From Geitlerinema sp. PCC 7407 (GTDB taxonomy: Bacteria > Cyanobacteriota > Cyanobacteriia > PCC-7407), in assembly GCF_000317045.1 (NCBI RefSeq), contig NC_019703.1:3480934-3544933 (forward strand): a DNA stretch of 64,000 nt. Direction: 5' to 3'. Below, one piece after another: positions 18,283 through 26,480 of the stretch. The translations under genes were made by a program, and so were the position numbers. The notes beneath the pieces are model-generated. The model was not told the DNA's origin, did not search any database, and saw nothing but the letters and a program-made list of their open reading frames with translations. The first letter of the stretch is position 1. Every line of letters begins with the position of its first letter.

Positions 18283-19851
18283 CTAACGACTCGCGATCGC
18301 CGTCTGCTTCTCCGGTAGCGGAGCGCTCAGAGCCGTCTCGAGATCCGTCGTTCCCAAGCGCCGCTCCAAAATCGCCATCACCTCGCGCCCAAAATCATCG
18401 GGGTTACGCTGCCAGGCCTGGAGGCACACCTCTCCAAAGAATGCCCCCATCGGCTCTGGATTCCACAGGAGCTTTTTGGCCGTCCAGGGCATCAGGCTCA
18501 TTGGATCGTAGCCAGGCTTGAGGATGTCGTTTTTGAACGCATACTCTTCGAGGTGCGTGTGGGGCTGCAGGCCAATGAAGAAGATCGCTGGCTCCACCTT
18601 GTCCGCACCAAAAATTCGCTCCAGCTCCCGGTGATAAGCCACGGTCTGACGAATCGTCTCGGGGCGCTCATCGATGACGTTGAAGGAGTAGTTCACCGAC
18701 ACTAGGTCGTTGAAACCCGACGCCTTGAGGTCGCGGCAGTTTTCGAGCACCGTGCGCAGGTTGTAGCCCATGCGCATCTTGCGCACCAGCTCCTGGGAGC
18801 CGCTGGTGATGCCGATTTCGAAGTAGTTCATCCCGGTCTTGACCATGAGGTCGCACAGTTCCGGGTTGAGGTTGTCGGCGCGAATGTAGGCCGCCCAGTG
18901 GATGTCGGTCATCCCGGAGGCCTGGATCTTCTCGAGCAGCTCGCTGGCGTCGTCCATGTAGCGGCGCGCCGGGATGAACTGGGCATCGGTGAACCAGAAG
19001 TTGCGCACGCCGCGATCGTAGAGCTGCCGCATTTCCTTGACCACCTCGTCGGCGGGGTTAATGCGGACCTGCTTGCCTTCAATGACGGTGTAGACGCAGT
19101 AGCAGCAGTTGTGAGGGCAGCCGCGCTTGGTTTGGACGCCGATGTAGAAGTCGCTGTCCTGGAGATAGTACTGAAACTCTGGCCAGACGGCTTCGATGTA
19201 GTCGTAGTTGCAGGCGGTTTTTTCCAGGGGGCTGGGGGGCTCGTGAATCAGGCGATCGCGGGGTTTGTCTTCGCCAGCCACATAGCAGCGCTCGCTGCGA
19301 AACTCTTGGCCCCGGAGCAGTTTTTCGAGCAGGGTTTCCCCTTCCCCCACCGAAACAATCGTGCCCGCTGGCAGCTTGTCCCCGAGCTGCTCATAGAACA
19401 CACTGACGGCACCGCCGCCCACCACTGAGCGAGCCTGGGGGTTGTAGCGCTGGGCTCGCTTCATACCGCGCTTGATCAGGCCTAGGTTGCGCCACAGCTC
19501 GGTGTAGTAGGCCGTGGTGACCTTGAGGCCGCCGAGGGCGCCCCGCAGTTTGATAAAGGGGTTGCGGGCGTAGTAAAACTCAAAGGCGTTTTGCAGCGGA
19601 TTGCCGCCCCGGCCACCCACAGGAGCGTAGATCTGGATGTCGCGCCAGGAGAAGACCAGCAAGTCTGGCTTGAACTGGTCGATGTGGCGATCGAGGGCCT
19701 TGGCAAAATCCAGGGGAGGAACGGTACCCAGGTCTAGAATGGACTGCTCGACATCGGGAAACAGCTTGTGGACGTGGTCTGCCAGGTAGACAACCCCAAT
19801 CGGAAAGATGGGGTTGCACGGCAGGCGGACGTAGAGGATGCGATTCTCCAT
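18283..19851 (-). CDS. B12-binding-type radical SAM protein (PSII high-light-acclimation family)
   Basis: This 522-residue protein from ATG 19851 (MENRILYVRLPCNPIFPIGV) has a Rossmann-like, B12-binding-type N-terminus (about 1-190) and a radical SAM core with CxxxCxxC at C245, C249 and C252 (RGCPHNCCYC). The layout matches the cyanobacterial family annotated as a photosystem II high-light acclimation radical SAM protein. That name is recalled and not verified here, and the reaction is unknown. An ATG at 20034 in the same frame would add 61 low-quality residues and is rejected. The gene is divergent from the DUF1830 gene. Confidence 0.85.
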   Translation of the reverse strand: MENRILYVRLPCNPIFPIGVVYLADHVHKLFPDVEQSILDLGTVPPLDFAKALDRHIDQFKPDLLVFSWRDIQIYAPVGGRGGNPLQNAFEFYYARNPFIKLRGALGGLKVTTAYYTELWRNLGLIKRGMKRAQRYNPQARSVVGGGAVSVFYEQLGDKLPAGTIVSVGEGETLLEKLLRGQEFRSERCYVAGEDKPRDRLIHEPPSPLEKTACNYDYIEAVWPEFQYYLQDSDFYIGVQTKRGCPHNCCYCVYTVIEGKQVRINPADEVVKEMRQLYDRGVRNFWFTDAQFIPARRYMDDASELLEKIQASGMTDIHWAAYIRADNLNPELCDLMVKTGMNYFEIGITSGSQELVRKMRMGYNLRTVLENCRDLKASGFNDLVSVNYSFNVIDERPETIRQTVAYHRELERIFGADKVEPAIFFIGLQPHTHLEEYAFKNDILKPGYDPMSLMPWTAKKLLWNPEPMGAFFGEVCLQAWQRNPDDFGREVMAILERRLGTTDLETALSAPLPEKQTAIASR

Positions 19852-20273
19852 GGGTAGACTCTGGAATCGGGACGTCAGAAGGGGCCTGTATCTGCGGGGG
19901 CGATCGCGTTCAACAAGAAGGCGAATCCCCCTCTCTGGGCAGGGGTCAGTGGGGTGCGCGAACAGGAGAATTCCTTTTTCCTGAGAGCCACTGTTATATA
20001 AGTTCACGATACCACCGACTTTTCCTTGCTGCATGGCGGCCAGGATTCAAAATTTGTAATCTGCCGGATCGTCAGAGAATTTTTGGGCCGTGGGGCCTGT
20101 CAGCGCAAGGCCTGGAGGGATTCGTCGCCTTTTGGGCCTAGAGTTTTGCGGCAGAGCCAGAGCGGCAAGGGGGCAGGGGCTAGCGGTTGGTAGTCGGATT
20201 TACAGCGCACGGGGATCGGCTGGTGTTAGGTTTCCGGATGTACTTGACAATTGCCCACGGCTCCTCAACTGCT
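19852..20273. promoter_or_regulatory. Divergent spacer between radical SAM and DUF1830 genes
   Basis: 422 bases with no credible gene. A TATATAA-like stretch near 19995 could provide a -10 element for the minus-strand radical SAM gene. No repeat or RNA was recognised. Confidence 0.35.
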
Positions 20274-20639
20274 ATGGCTCAGATTCTTGATCCGCTGCCT
20301 CCCGATCGCTCCAATCCGGTGCTCTGCTGCTACGTGAATGCCACCAGCAAAATCCAAATCGCCCGCATTACCAACATTCCCAACTGGTATTTCGAGCGGG
20401 TGGTGTTTCCAGGGCAGCGCCTTTTGTTCGAGGCGCTGCCCGATGCTCAGCTCGAAATTCACACAGGCATGATGGCCAGCGCGATTTTGTCAGATACGAT
20501 TCCCTGCACCCGGCTCCAAATTGAGGACCCGAACGGGGAGGTGGGGGAGGAAAGTGCAAAAAAGACGCCAACCATGACCACGCCGCCTAGAAGCCCATCG
20601 CCCTCTCGTCAAGCTGCGTTTGCGGCGGCAGATTCCTAA
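20274..20639 (+). CDS. DUF1830 family protein
   Basis: A 121-residue protein from ATG 20274 (MAQILDPLPPDRSNPVLCCY). Residues 15-85 form the compact DUF1830 domain common in cyanobacteria. It contains CCYVNATSKIQIARITNIPNW and FERVVFPGQRLLFEA. The last 35 residues are disordered and rich in Ser, Thr and Pro. Function is unknown. Longer starts at 20187 read through non-conserved sequence. A hairpin directly follows the stop codon. Confidence 0.82.
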   Translation: MAQILDPLPPDRSNPVLCCYVNATSKIQIARITNIPNWYFERVVFPGQRLLFEALPDAQLEIHTGMMASAILSDTIPCTRLQIEDPNGEVGEESAKKTPTMTTPPRSPSPSRQAAFAAADS

Positions 20640-21001
20640 GCAATCAATGCTTTTTTCATCAAAAGTATTGATGCCTTCTGTGTCGGTATTCTGCTTTAGT
20701 TTGAACCCTTAATAAACCATTTCAGTGAGCCGTTTGTCTGAGACCGTTGCAGCTTTAGAGATTTTTGGATAGACCGATTGCACTGCTGAGTCCTTAACGC
20801 TCCAGGCTTTTAGACTCCGGTGCGATCGCCCCTAGACAGAGTTCTCCCCTCCAGGCGATCGCCCCCGGCCTCCTCTACACGTTGATTTCTTCCGCTGTTG
20901 AGGTAAGGCCCGGAACAGGCGATCGCCTTTTTTGTGGCTTACGCTCCCAAAAACCGGGAGTATCCTGAAGACACGCAACAGGACATTTAGCCTGCAACTT
21001 C
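20640..21001. other. Intergenic region between DUF1830 and DUF4079 genes
   Basis: 362 bases with three HIP1 octamers. ATCAATGCTTTT (20643-20654) and AAAAGTATTGAT (20661-20672) form a stem with one mismatch just after the DUF1830 stop and may act as its transcript end. GGCGATCGCC followed by six T residues at 20918-20933 is a HIP1 site with no loop and is unlikely to be a terminator. Confidence 0.45.
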
Positions 21002-21439
21002 GTGGATTTACCTTCTTTTCTCTGGCTTTGGAAAATTGCTGCCTGGTCTATGGGCTTTTCGCTGCTGGCCTACCTACTCCTGGCAGGCACGGGGGGCTGG
21101 ATTTTTTGGACCCGCACCCAGCAAGAGCCCCGACCGAGCTGGCTGCGATCGCTGCACTTCTGGATCGGCGGCGTGCTGGTGGCTCTGGTACTTTTGCTGC
21201 TGGCCATCGGCATCGTTGGCACCCTCGGGCACTACGGCAGCCTGGGCCACTCGTGGCACCTGCCCGCCGGCCTGGCGGTGGTTGCCTTGGTAGGCGTCTC
21301 GGCCTGGAGCGCCACCCAGATCGGCCCCCGGCGGCCCTGGGCGCGATCGCTTCACTTGACCCTCAACGCGATTTTGTTCGTGGGCTTGGCCGCCGTGTCC
21401 TGGAGCGGCTGGGAGGTTGTCCAGAAGTATCTGCCCTAG
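21002..21439 (+). CDS. DUF4079 family membrane protein
   Basis: A 145-residue protein starting at a GTG codon, with about four hydrophobic helices (roughly 8-33, 48-72, 76-98, 110-135). The spacing of helix pairs and the conserved His residues (LHFWIGG, LGHYGSLGHSWH, LHLTLNA) resemble small haem-type or DUF4079 membrane proteins of cyanobacteria and plastids. The function is unknown and haem binding is only a guess. The stop codon is three bases from the convergent stop of potC, with no terminator between them. Confidence 0.72.
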   Translation: MDLPSFLWLWKIAAWSMGFSLLAYLLLAGTGGWIFWTRTQQEPRPSWLRSLHFWIGGVLVALVLLLLAIGIVGTLGHYGSLGHSWHLPAGLAVVALVGVSAWSATQIGPRRPWARSLHLTLNAILFVGLAAVSWSGWEVVQKYLP

Positions 21440-21442
21440 GTC

Positions 21443-22255
21443 CTAGCGGCGCGATCGCCGCTGCTCCCCGCGATAGCGGATCACCTCACCCACCGACGCC
21501 ACCAGCCCCGACGCCATAATCAAAATCACGCTCAGGGCATTCACGTCTGGCTTGACCCCCGTGCGGATGCGGCTAAAAATCTCCAGAGGCAGCGTCGTCG
21601 CGCCGCTCCCCGACGTGAAGCTGGCAATCAAAAAGTCATCGAGACTCAGCACAAAGGCCAGCAAGCAGCCCGAAACAATGGCCGGCATCAGCTCCGGCAG
21701 CAGCACCTGGATCAGCGCCTCCGTCGGCGTCGCCCCCAAATCGAGGGCCGCTTCTTCGAGGTGCGGATCGAGCTTGGAAAAGCGCGTCGAGACGACGATC
21801 GCCACGTAGGACAGGCAAAACACCACGTGGGCCGCCACAATCGTCCAAAGACTCAGGGGAATGGCCGCCACCGCCAAAAAAATCAGGGTCGCCACCGCAA
21901 TGGCAATATCTGGAATGATCAGCGGCAGATAGGAAAGGCCGCGATAGAGCGTCTTGCCCCAGAAGTCGTAGCGGGATAGGCCCACGGCCATCAGGGTGCC
22001 AAGGACTGCCGAGATACCCACCGCACAGATCGCCACCACCAGGCTATTTTGCAGCGCCGTCAAGATGCGCGCATCCCGAAAGAGCTGCTGGTACCACTGG
22101 AGGGTGAATCCTTCCCAAGCCGCACTGTAGGGCGATCGGTTGACGCTGTAGACAGACAGCACGCCGATGGGCAGGTACATAAACAAAAACAGCAGTCCCG
22201 CCATGACCCAAAGCCACGATCGCCGACAGACCTCTAGTAACCAAGCTGCGTTCAT
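21443..22255 (-). CDS. potC: Spermidine/putrescine-type ABC transporter permease (PotC)
   Basis: A 270-residue inner-membrane permease with six predicted helices. The cytoplasmic EAA loop, EEAALDLGATPTEALIQVLLP, contacts the ATPase. The start ATG at 22255 (MNAAWLLEVCRRSWLWVMAG) was chosen because longer starts read into the spacer. It is the last gene of the four-gene pot operon (potA, potD, potB, potC) and lies 41 nt after potB. The family imports spermidine or putrescine, but the exact substrate cannot be read from sequence. Confidence 0.92.
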   Translation of the reverse strand: MNAAWLLEVCRRSWLWVMAGLLFLFMYLPIGVLSVYSVNRSPYSAAWEGFTLQWYQQLFRDARILTALQNSLVVAICAVGISAVLGTLMAVGLSRYDFWGKTLYRGLSYLPLIIPDIAIAVATLIFLAVAAIPLSLWTIVAAHVVFCLSYVAIVVSTRFSKLDPHLEEAALDLGATPTEALIQVLLPELMPAIVSGCLLAFVLSLDDFLIASFTSGSGATTLPLEIFSRIRTGVKPDVNALSVILIMASGLVASVGEVIRYRGEQRRSRR

Positions 22256-22296
22256 AACCGTCTGTGCCAATACGTCAGAGAACGGGCGATCGCGCC

Positions 22297-23208
22297 CTAG
22301 CGGCGGGGCGTTGGGTCCCCGTATTTCACCAGCAGCGCCACCGCCAAACTGATGACCAAAATAATCACCATACTGAGGGACGAGCCAAAGCCCCAATTCT
22401 GCGTCGCCCCCAGAAACTGGTTATAGATCAGGCGCGCAAGGGTCATGCTCGACGCTCCCCCCAGCAGCTCCGGATCCACAAAGTCGCCCAAGCTCGCGAT
22501 AAACACCAGCAAGCAGCCCGCCGTAATGCCGGGCCAAGTCTGGGGAATCGTTATGCGCCAAAAGGCCGTGATCGGCGCGGCTCCCAGATCCGACGCCGCC
22601 TCCAGAAGCCGCCGATCTAGCTTCTCCAGAGATGCGTAGAGAATCAGCACCATGTAGGGCAAAAAGCTGTAGCTCATGCCGATGTAAACCGCGCCCGTTT
22701 GATTGAGCAGGTCCAGCGGCGGCAGGCTCAGGGCCGCCAAAACACTGTTGAGGAGGCCTGTGGGGCGCAAAATGGTGATCCAGGCATAGCTGCGCAGCAG
22801 CGAAGAGGTCCACAGGGGCAGGATAAACGCCAGCAGCAGCAGGTTGCGCCACCGCTTGGGCACCACCAAGGCGATCCAGTAGGCCACCGGAAAGCCGAAA
22901 ACCAGACACACCAAGGTCGTGACCGCCGCAAAGTCGAGGGACCGCTTGATCACGTTCAGATAGACCGGCTGAAAAATCTGGAGATAGTTCTCGAGGCCCG
23001 AGGGGTTCACCACCTGGCCGGGGCGAATTCCGGGCACCAAGCTCAGCTCAAAGATCACCAGGGTCGGCAGCACCAGCAGCAGCAGCAGCCACAAACCGGA
23101 TGGCCCCAGGAGCGCCACCGGGCCAAGCCATTCAGGCCAGCGCCGCTCGGGGGGAGCGATCGCCTCCGGCTCAGATTGGGAATCGGGGGGGTGCAGAAGT
23201 CTAGACAC
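22297..23208 (-). CDS. potB: Spermidine/putrescine-type ABC transporter permease (PotB)
   Basis: A 303-residue permease. A 28-residue charged N-terminal tail precedes six membrane helices (the first is WLGPVALLGPSGLWLLLLLV). The EAA motif is EAASDLGAAPITAFWRITIP. It pairs with PotC to form the translocation channel. The gene lies 39 nt after potD on the same strand, so the operon is tightly packed. Confidence 0.93.
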   Translation of the reverse strand: MSRLLHPPDSQSEPEAIAPPERRWPEWLGPVALLGPSGLWLLLLLVLPTLVIFELSLVPGIRPGQVVNPSGLENYLQIFQPVYLNVIKRSLDFAAVTTLVCLVFGFPVAYWIALVVPKRWRNLLLLAFILPLWTSSLLRSYAWITILRPTGLLNSVLAALSLPPLDLLNQTGAVYIGMSYSFLPYMVLILYASLEKLDRRLLEAASDLGAAPITAFWRITIPQTWPGITAGCLLVFIASLGDFVDPELLGGASSMTLARLIYNQFLGATQNWGFGSSLSMVIILVISLAVALLVKYGDPTPRR

Positions 23209-23247
23209 AGAGGTTTGAAGCCGGGTAGAGAAAACTGGGGTTGACCA

Positions 23248-24378
23248 CTAGCCGCTGGTGAGGCGGTTCCAGTAGCGCTCATAAAGCTCGATCGCTCCGC
23301 TCACCGGCGCGATGCCTTCACAGCGGGCCAGGACCTGATCCGGGGGAAATAGCCCCGGATCGTTGCGTAGCTCGGTCGGTAGCAGATCGGCCGCAGCGCG
23401 ACTCGGCGGCGTGAAGCCTAGGCGCTGGCACAAATCGACTAGCACGCTGGGCTGCATCATGAAATTGAGCCAGGCGTAGGCGGCCTCGACATTGGGCGCA
23501 GACTTGGGGATCACCATGGTGTCGACCCACAGAGAAGAACCGCTCTGGGGAATTAGGTACTCCAGGTCTGGGTTCTCTTCGGTGACGAGCTGAGCGTCGC
23601 TAGAGTAGCTCATGGCGATCAGCAAGTCTCCGGTAATGATTTGGCTGCGCCATGCGTCGGAGGTAAAGGAGGCGATCGCCGGTTTGAGCTTCACGAGCTC
23701 CTCGTAGGCCGCCTCTAGCTGGGCGGGATCCTCCGCATTGTAGGAGTACCCCAGCATTCGCAGCGTCGCCCCCATCACCTCCCGCATGTCATTGAGGAGG
23801 GTGATCCGCCGGGAAAGCATGGGCTGATTGTCCCAGAGATAGCGCCAGTCCTCCGGCACCGTTTGCAGCTTGCGACGGTTGTAGACCAGTCCGGTGGTTC
23901 CCCAGCTCATCGGCACGCTGTGGCGATTGCCGGGGTCATAGCGGGGATCTTGGAACTGCTCGAACAGCTCCGTCAGGCCGCTCAGGCGCGAGGTCTCCAG
24001 CTCTCGCAGCAGCCCCAGCTCGAGCATGCGCCGCACCATATAGTCGGACGGGTAAATAATGCTGTAGGCCGCGCCTCCGCCCGCCTGGAGCTTGGCCAGC
24101 ATCGCCTCATTAGAGTCGTACACATCCGCAATCACCTCAATGCCGGTTTGCTCGCGGAAGGCGTTGAGGAGGGCTTGGTCGGTGTAGCTCGACCAAGTGA
24201 AGATATGCAGGCGATCGCTCTCTCCCTGGGGAACCGCCTGCGTGCGGACATTCGCCAACGTCCAGCCACAGCCCGAGAGCGCCGCCGCTGACAGCGCTGC
24301 CGCTGAAGTTCGCAAAAATTGACGACGACTCGAAGGCAGGCGAGGGGGCCGATTCGGTCGCGGTCTTGTTGGAGGCAC
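23248..24378 (-). CDS. potD: Spermidine/putrescine-type periplasmic binding protein (PotD), Tat-type lipoprotein
   Basis: This 376-residue solute-binding protein captures polyamine for the PotABC transporter. The N-terminus has a twin-arginine motif SRRQFLR (RR at residues 18-19), a hydrophobic alanine-rich core and a lipobox LSGC with C37, so export by the Tat route and lipid anchoring are predicted. Binding-protein type 1 motifs follow (LHIFTWSSYTDQALLNAFRE, YPSDYMVRRM). It lies between potA and potB, with gaps of 45 and 39 nt. Confidence 0.93.
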   Translation of the reverse strand: MPPTRPRPNRPPRLPSSRRQFLRTSAAALSAAALSGCGWTLANVRTQAVPQGESDRLHIFTWSSYTDQALLNAFREQTGIEVIADVYDSNEAMLAKLQAGGGAAYSIIYPSDYMVRRMLELGLLRELETSRLSGLTELFEQFQDPRYDPGNRHSVPMSWGTTGLVYNRRKLQTVPEDWRYLWDNQPMLSRRITLLNDMREVMGATLRMLGYSYNAEDPAQLEAAYEELVKLKPAIASFTSDAWRSQIITGDLLIAMSYSSDAQLVTEENPDLEYLIPQSGSSLWVDTMVIPKSAPNVEAAYAWLNFMMQPSVLVDLCQRLGFTPPSRAAADLLPTELRNDPGLFPPDQVLARCEGIAPVSGAIELYERYWNRLTSG

Positions 24379-24423
24379 GCTCTTTTTCCTCTAAACCATC
24401 AATGAAGGGGCGTTTAAGGGGCG

Positions 24424-25548
24424 TCAGGCAGCCAGCACCAGGCAGTCCGATGCGGCCCAGTAGACATAGACGGTGCTGTCATAGGCCGGCAAACTGCTGT
24501 TGTTGGGCTGCAGGATCGTCAGGCGATCGCCCGATTGGAGCTCCACCAAACACTGCACATGGGTCCCCAAATACATCACATGCTTCAGACGCCCCTCAAA
24601 GCAATTGGCTTGGGCATTGGGCGAATAGGGACTAATCTGAATTTTCTCGGGGCGCACACTGACCATCACAGGCAGCGCCACCCCCTTGGCCTCTAGCTCA
24701 CCAGGAGACGCAGCAACCTGCAGCCCCGTCTCTGTCTCCACCTGGAGCAGCGTGCTGTCCACCGTCGCCACTCGGCCCTTCAGCAAATTCGTATCTCCAA
24801 TAAAATCCGCCACAAACGGCGTTTGAGGGCGCTCGTAAATTTCCGTGGGAGAGCCGATCTGCTCGATACGTCCCTCATTCATCACCGCGATGCGATCGGA
24901 CAGGCTCAGGGCCTCCTCCTGATCGTGGGTCACCATGATGAACGTCACCCCCAGCTGGCGCTGCAAATTCGACAGCTCCACCTGCATCTCCTTGCGCAGC
25001 TTGAAGTCTAGAGCGGCTAGGGGCTCATCCAGCAGGACCACCGCCGGACGATTGACCAGCGCCCGCGCCAAAGCCACCCGCTGCTGCTGGCCCCCCGATA
25101 GCTGGGAAGGATAGCGGCCTGCGTAGGCTTCCATCTTGACCAGGCGCAGAGCCTCCTGGACCCGCAGGCGAATTTCTCCGCGGCGACACTTTTTGATCCG
25201 CAACCCAAAGGCAATGTTTTCTTGGACCGTCAGGTGATTAAACAGGGCGTAGCTCTGAAAGACCGTATTGACAGGGCGCCGGTAGGCAGGCGTATTGATC
25301 ATGGACTGCTGACAAATCAGCACCTCGCCCGCCGAAGGCATCTCAAAGCCTGCAATCAGGCGCAGGGTGGTTGTCTTGCCGCAGCCGGACGGCCCCAAAA
25401 TACTGAAGAATTCTCCGCGCTGGACCGCGAGGTCAATGCCGCAAACCGCTGTTTCGCCATGAAAGATCTTGAAGACTTTACGCAGCTCAACATCTAGCAG
25501 CGAGTCTGCTGTACTAAGACGCTGATTCTGTGTGGCAGTCTGAGACAT
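24424..25548 (-). CDS. potA: Spermidine/putrescine-type ABC transporter ATPase (PotA)
   Basis: This 374-residue ATPase powers polyamine import. Walker A is GPSGCGKTT at residues 52-60, the signature is LSGGQQQR near 155, and Walker B VVLLDEPLAALD follows. The C-terminal 120 residues form the TOBE/OB regulatory domain (VSVRPEKIQIS). It is the first gene of the operon potA-potD-potB-potC and has a long spacer upstream. Confidence 0.95.
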   Translation of the reverse strand: MSQTATQNQRLSTADSLLDVELRKVFKIFHGETAVCGIDLAVQRGEFFSILGPSGCGKTTTLRLIAGFEMPSAGEVLICQQSMINTPAYRRPVNTVFQSYALFNHLTVQENIAFGLRIKKCRRGEIRLRVQEALRLVKMEAYAGRYPSQLSGGQQQRVALARALVNRPAVVLLDEPLAALDFKLRKEMQVELSNLQRQLGVTFIMVTHDQEEALSLSDRIAVMNEGRIEQIGSPTEIYERPQTPFVADFIGDTNLLKGRVATVDSTLLQVETETGLQVAASPGELEAKGVALPVMVSVRPEKIQISPYSPNAQANCFEGRLKHVMYLGTHVQCLVELQSGDRLTILQPNNSSLPAYDSTVYVYWAASDCLVLAA

Positions 25549-26480
25549 AGTGATGATCCCCCGCCATGATTCCCTGAGACACGGAGCGCTGGCCCCGAAG
25601 TGACCGCGCGCTTTTGCTGAATCGTTGATGTCAGATTAATGCCTCACATTGTGGGCCGAGAATTTCGCTCAAGCAATGGAGGTGGCACCCGTGATCTGGA
25701 CTGCGCAGCTCTGCGTTAGCGCACTGCTGGCGATCGCGCACTCGTCCATAAGTTTCCCTTAGAAAACCCCGAAATTCATATATACCAGCAATAAATCATT
25801 ATTAAGTGCTGGATTCAGTGCTGTCCCCTGCAGACTGCGGGCTCAGGGCATCGCAATTTTTAGCGCGGCTCACTTCATGCTGTGACTATCAACGAACCTC
25901 GAAATTTTCCCTGGAAATCAAAATACCGAGTGGCGTGTAGCGTCAGTCGCTTCACCACATCCCACGCCCAAAAGTGGTGGGCTTTGCTTGAAGCTCTGTA
26001 AACTGAATGACAGAACTTCCGGCAAAGTCTGTCCTTTTTCTGAGAGAGCATCGTGTGCGGACGCTTTCTAGCGTCGTTGTCTCTTGGTACCCTTTCCCTA
26101 GCTTCTTTGACCTCCTTAGATAGAAGACACTCGCAGCGCTAGAGCAGCATTATTTCCCAAGGCCCGCTAGGGGGTGGTCTTGGCCGATGAACTAGCAACC
26201 TCGAGTCACCAAGGGTAAAATTTGGACTTCGCCTAGTTGATCAGCTTTGAAGAACGAAAATTAGGAACGAAAAATAAAAATTCGTTTTGGTTATTGAAGG
26301 AATCCCCTGAACAAGACGCTGTCCAGGGTGCGAGAAAGAGGCCAGACCGCCTTTCCTTCCGTTTCTTTCGCTAGTCGCGCCAAATCCCCTACACCTTGAT
26401 CGTAGGAGTCCCCCTAGATAGGCGATCGCAGCCTTTTCGCTGCGGACTCCAACCCTCGTGTTCCCTCACCCTGCGCACCT
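25549..26480. other. 932-bp spacer between potA and mrdA with hairpins
   Basis: No ORF here is convincing. The region should contain the divergent promoters of the pot operon and mrdA. Two structured segments stand out: CCCAC/GTGGG at 25961-25981, preceded by GTGGCGTGTAGCGTCAGTCG, which resembles ends of IS200/IS605-type elements, and a GACAGA/TCTGTC stem with a T-run at 26009-26039. AT-rich sequence around 26260-26310 may hold the mrdA promoter. No tRNA was found. Confidence 0.4.
25930..26039 (+). repeat. Possible relic of an IS200/IS605-type element end
   Basis: A hairpin with CCCAC and GTGGG arms (25961-25981) follows a segment typical of ends of small HUH-transposase elements in cyanobacteria, judged from memory. 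It is followed by a terminator-like stem GACAGA (26009-26014)/TCTGTC (26028-26033) and five T residues. No transposase or TnpB reading frame is present. Confidence 0.3.

Noticed and set aside
20918-20933. GGCGATCGCC followed by six T residues
   Set aside because: A self-complementary 10-mer without loop cannot form a terminator hairpin. It is a HIP1 site that happens to precede T residues.
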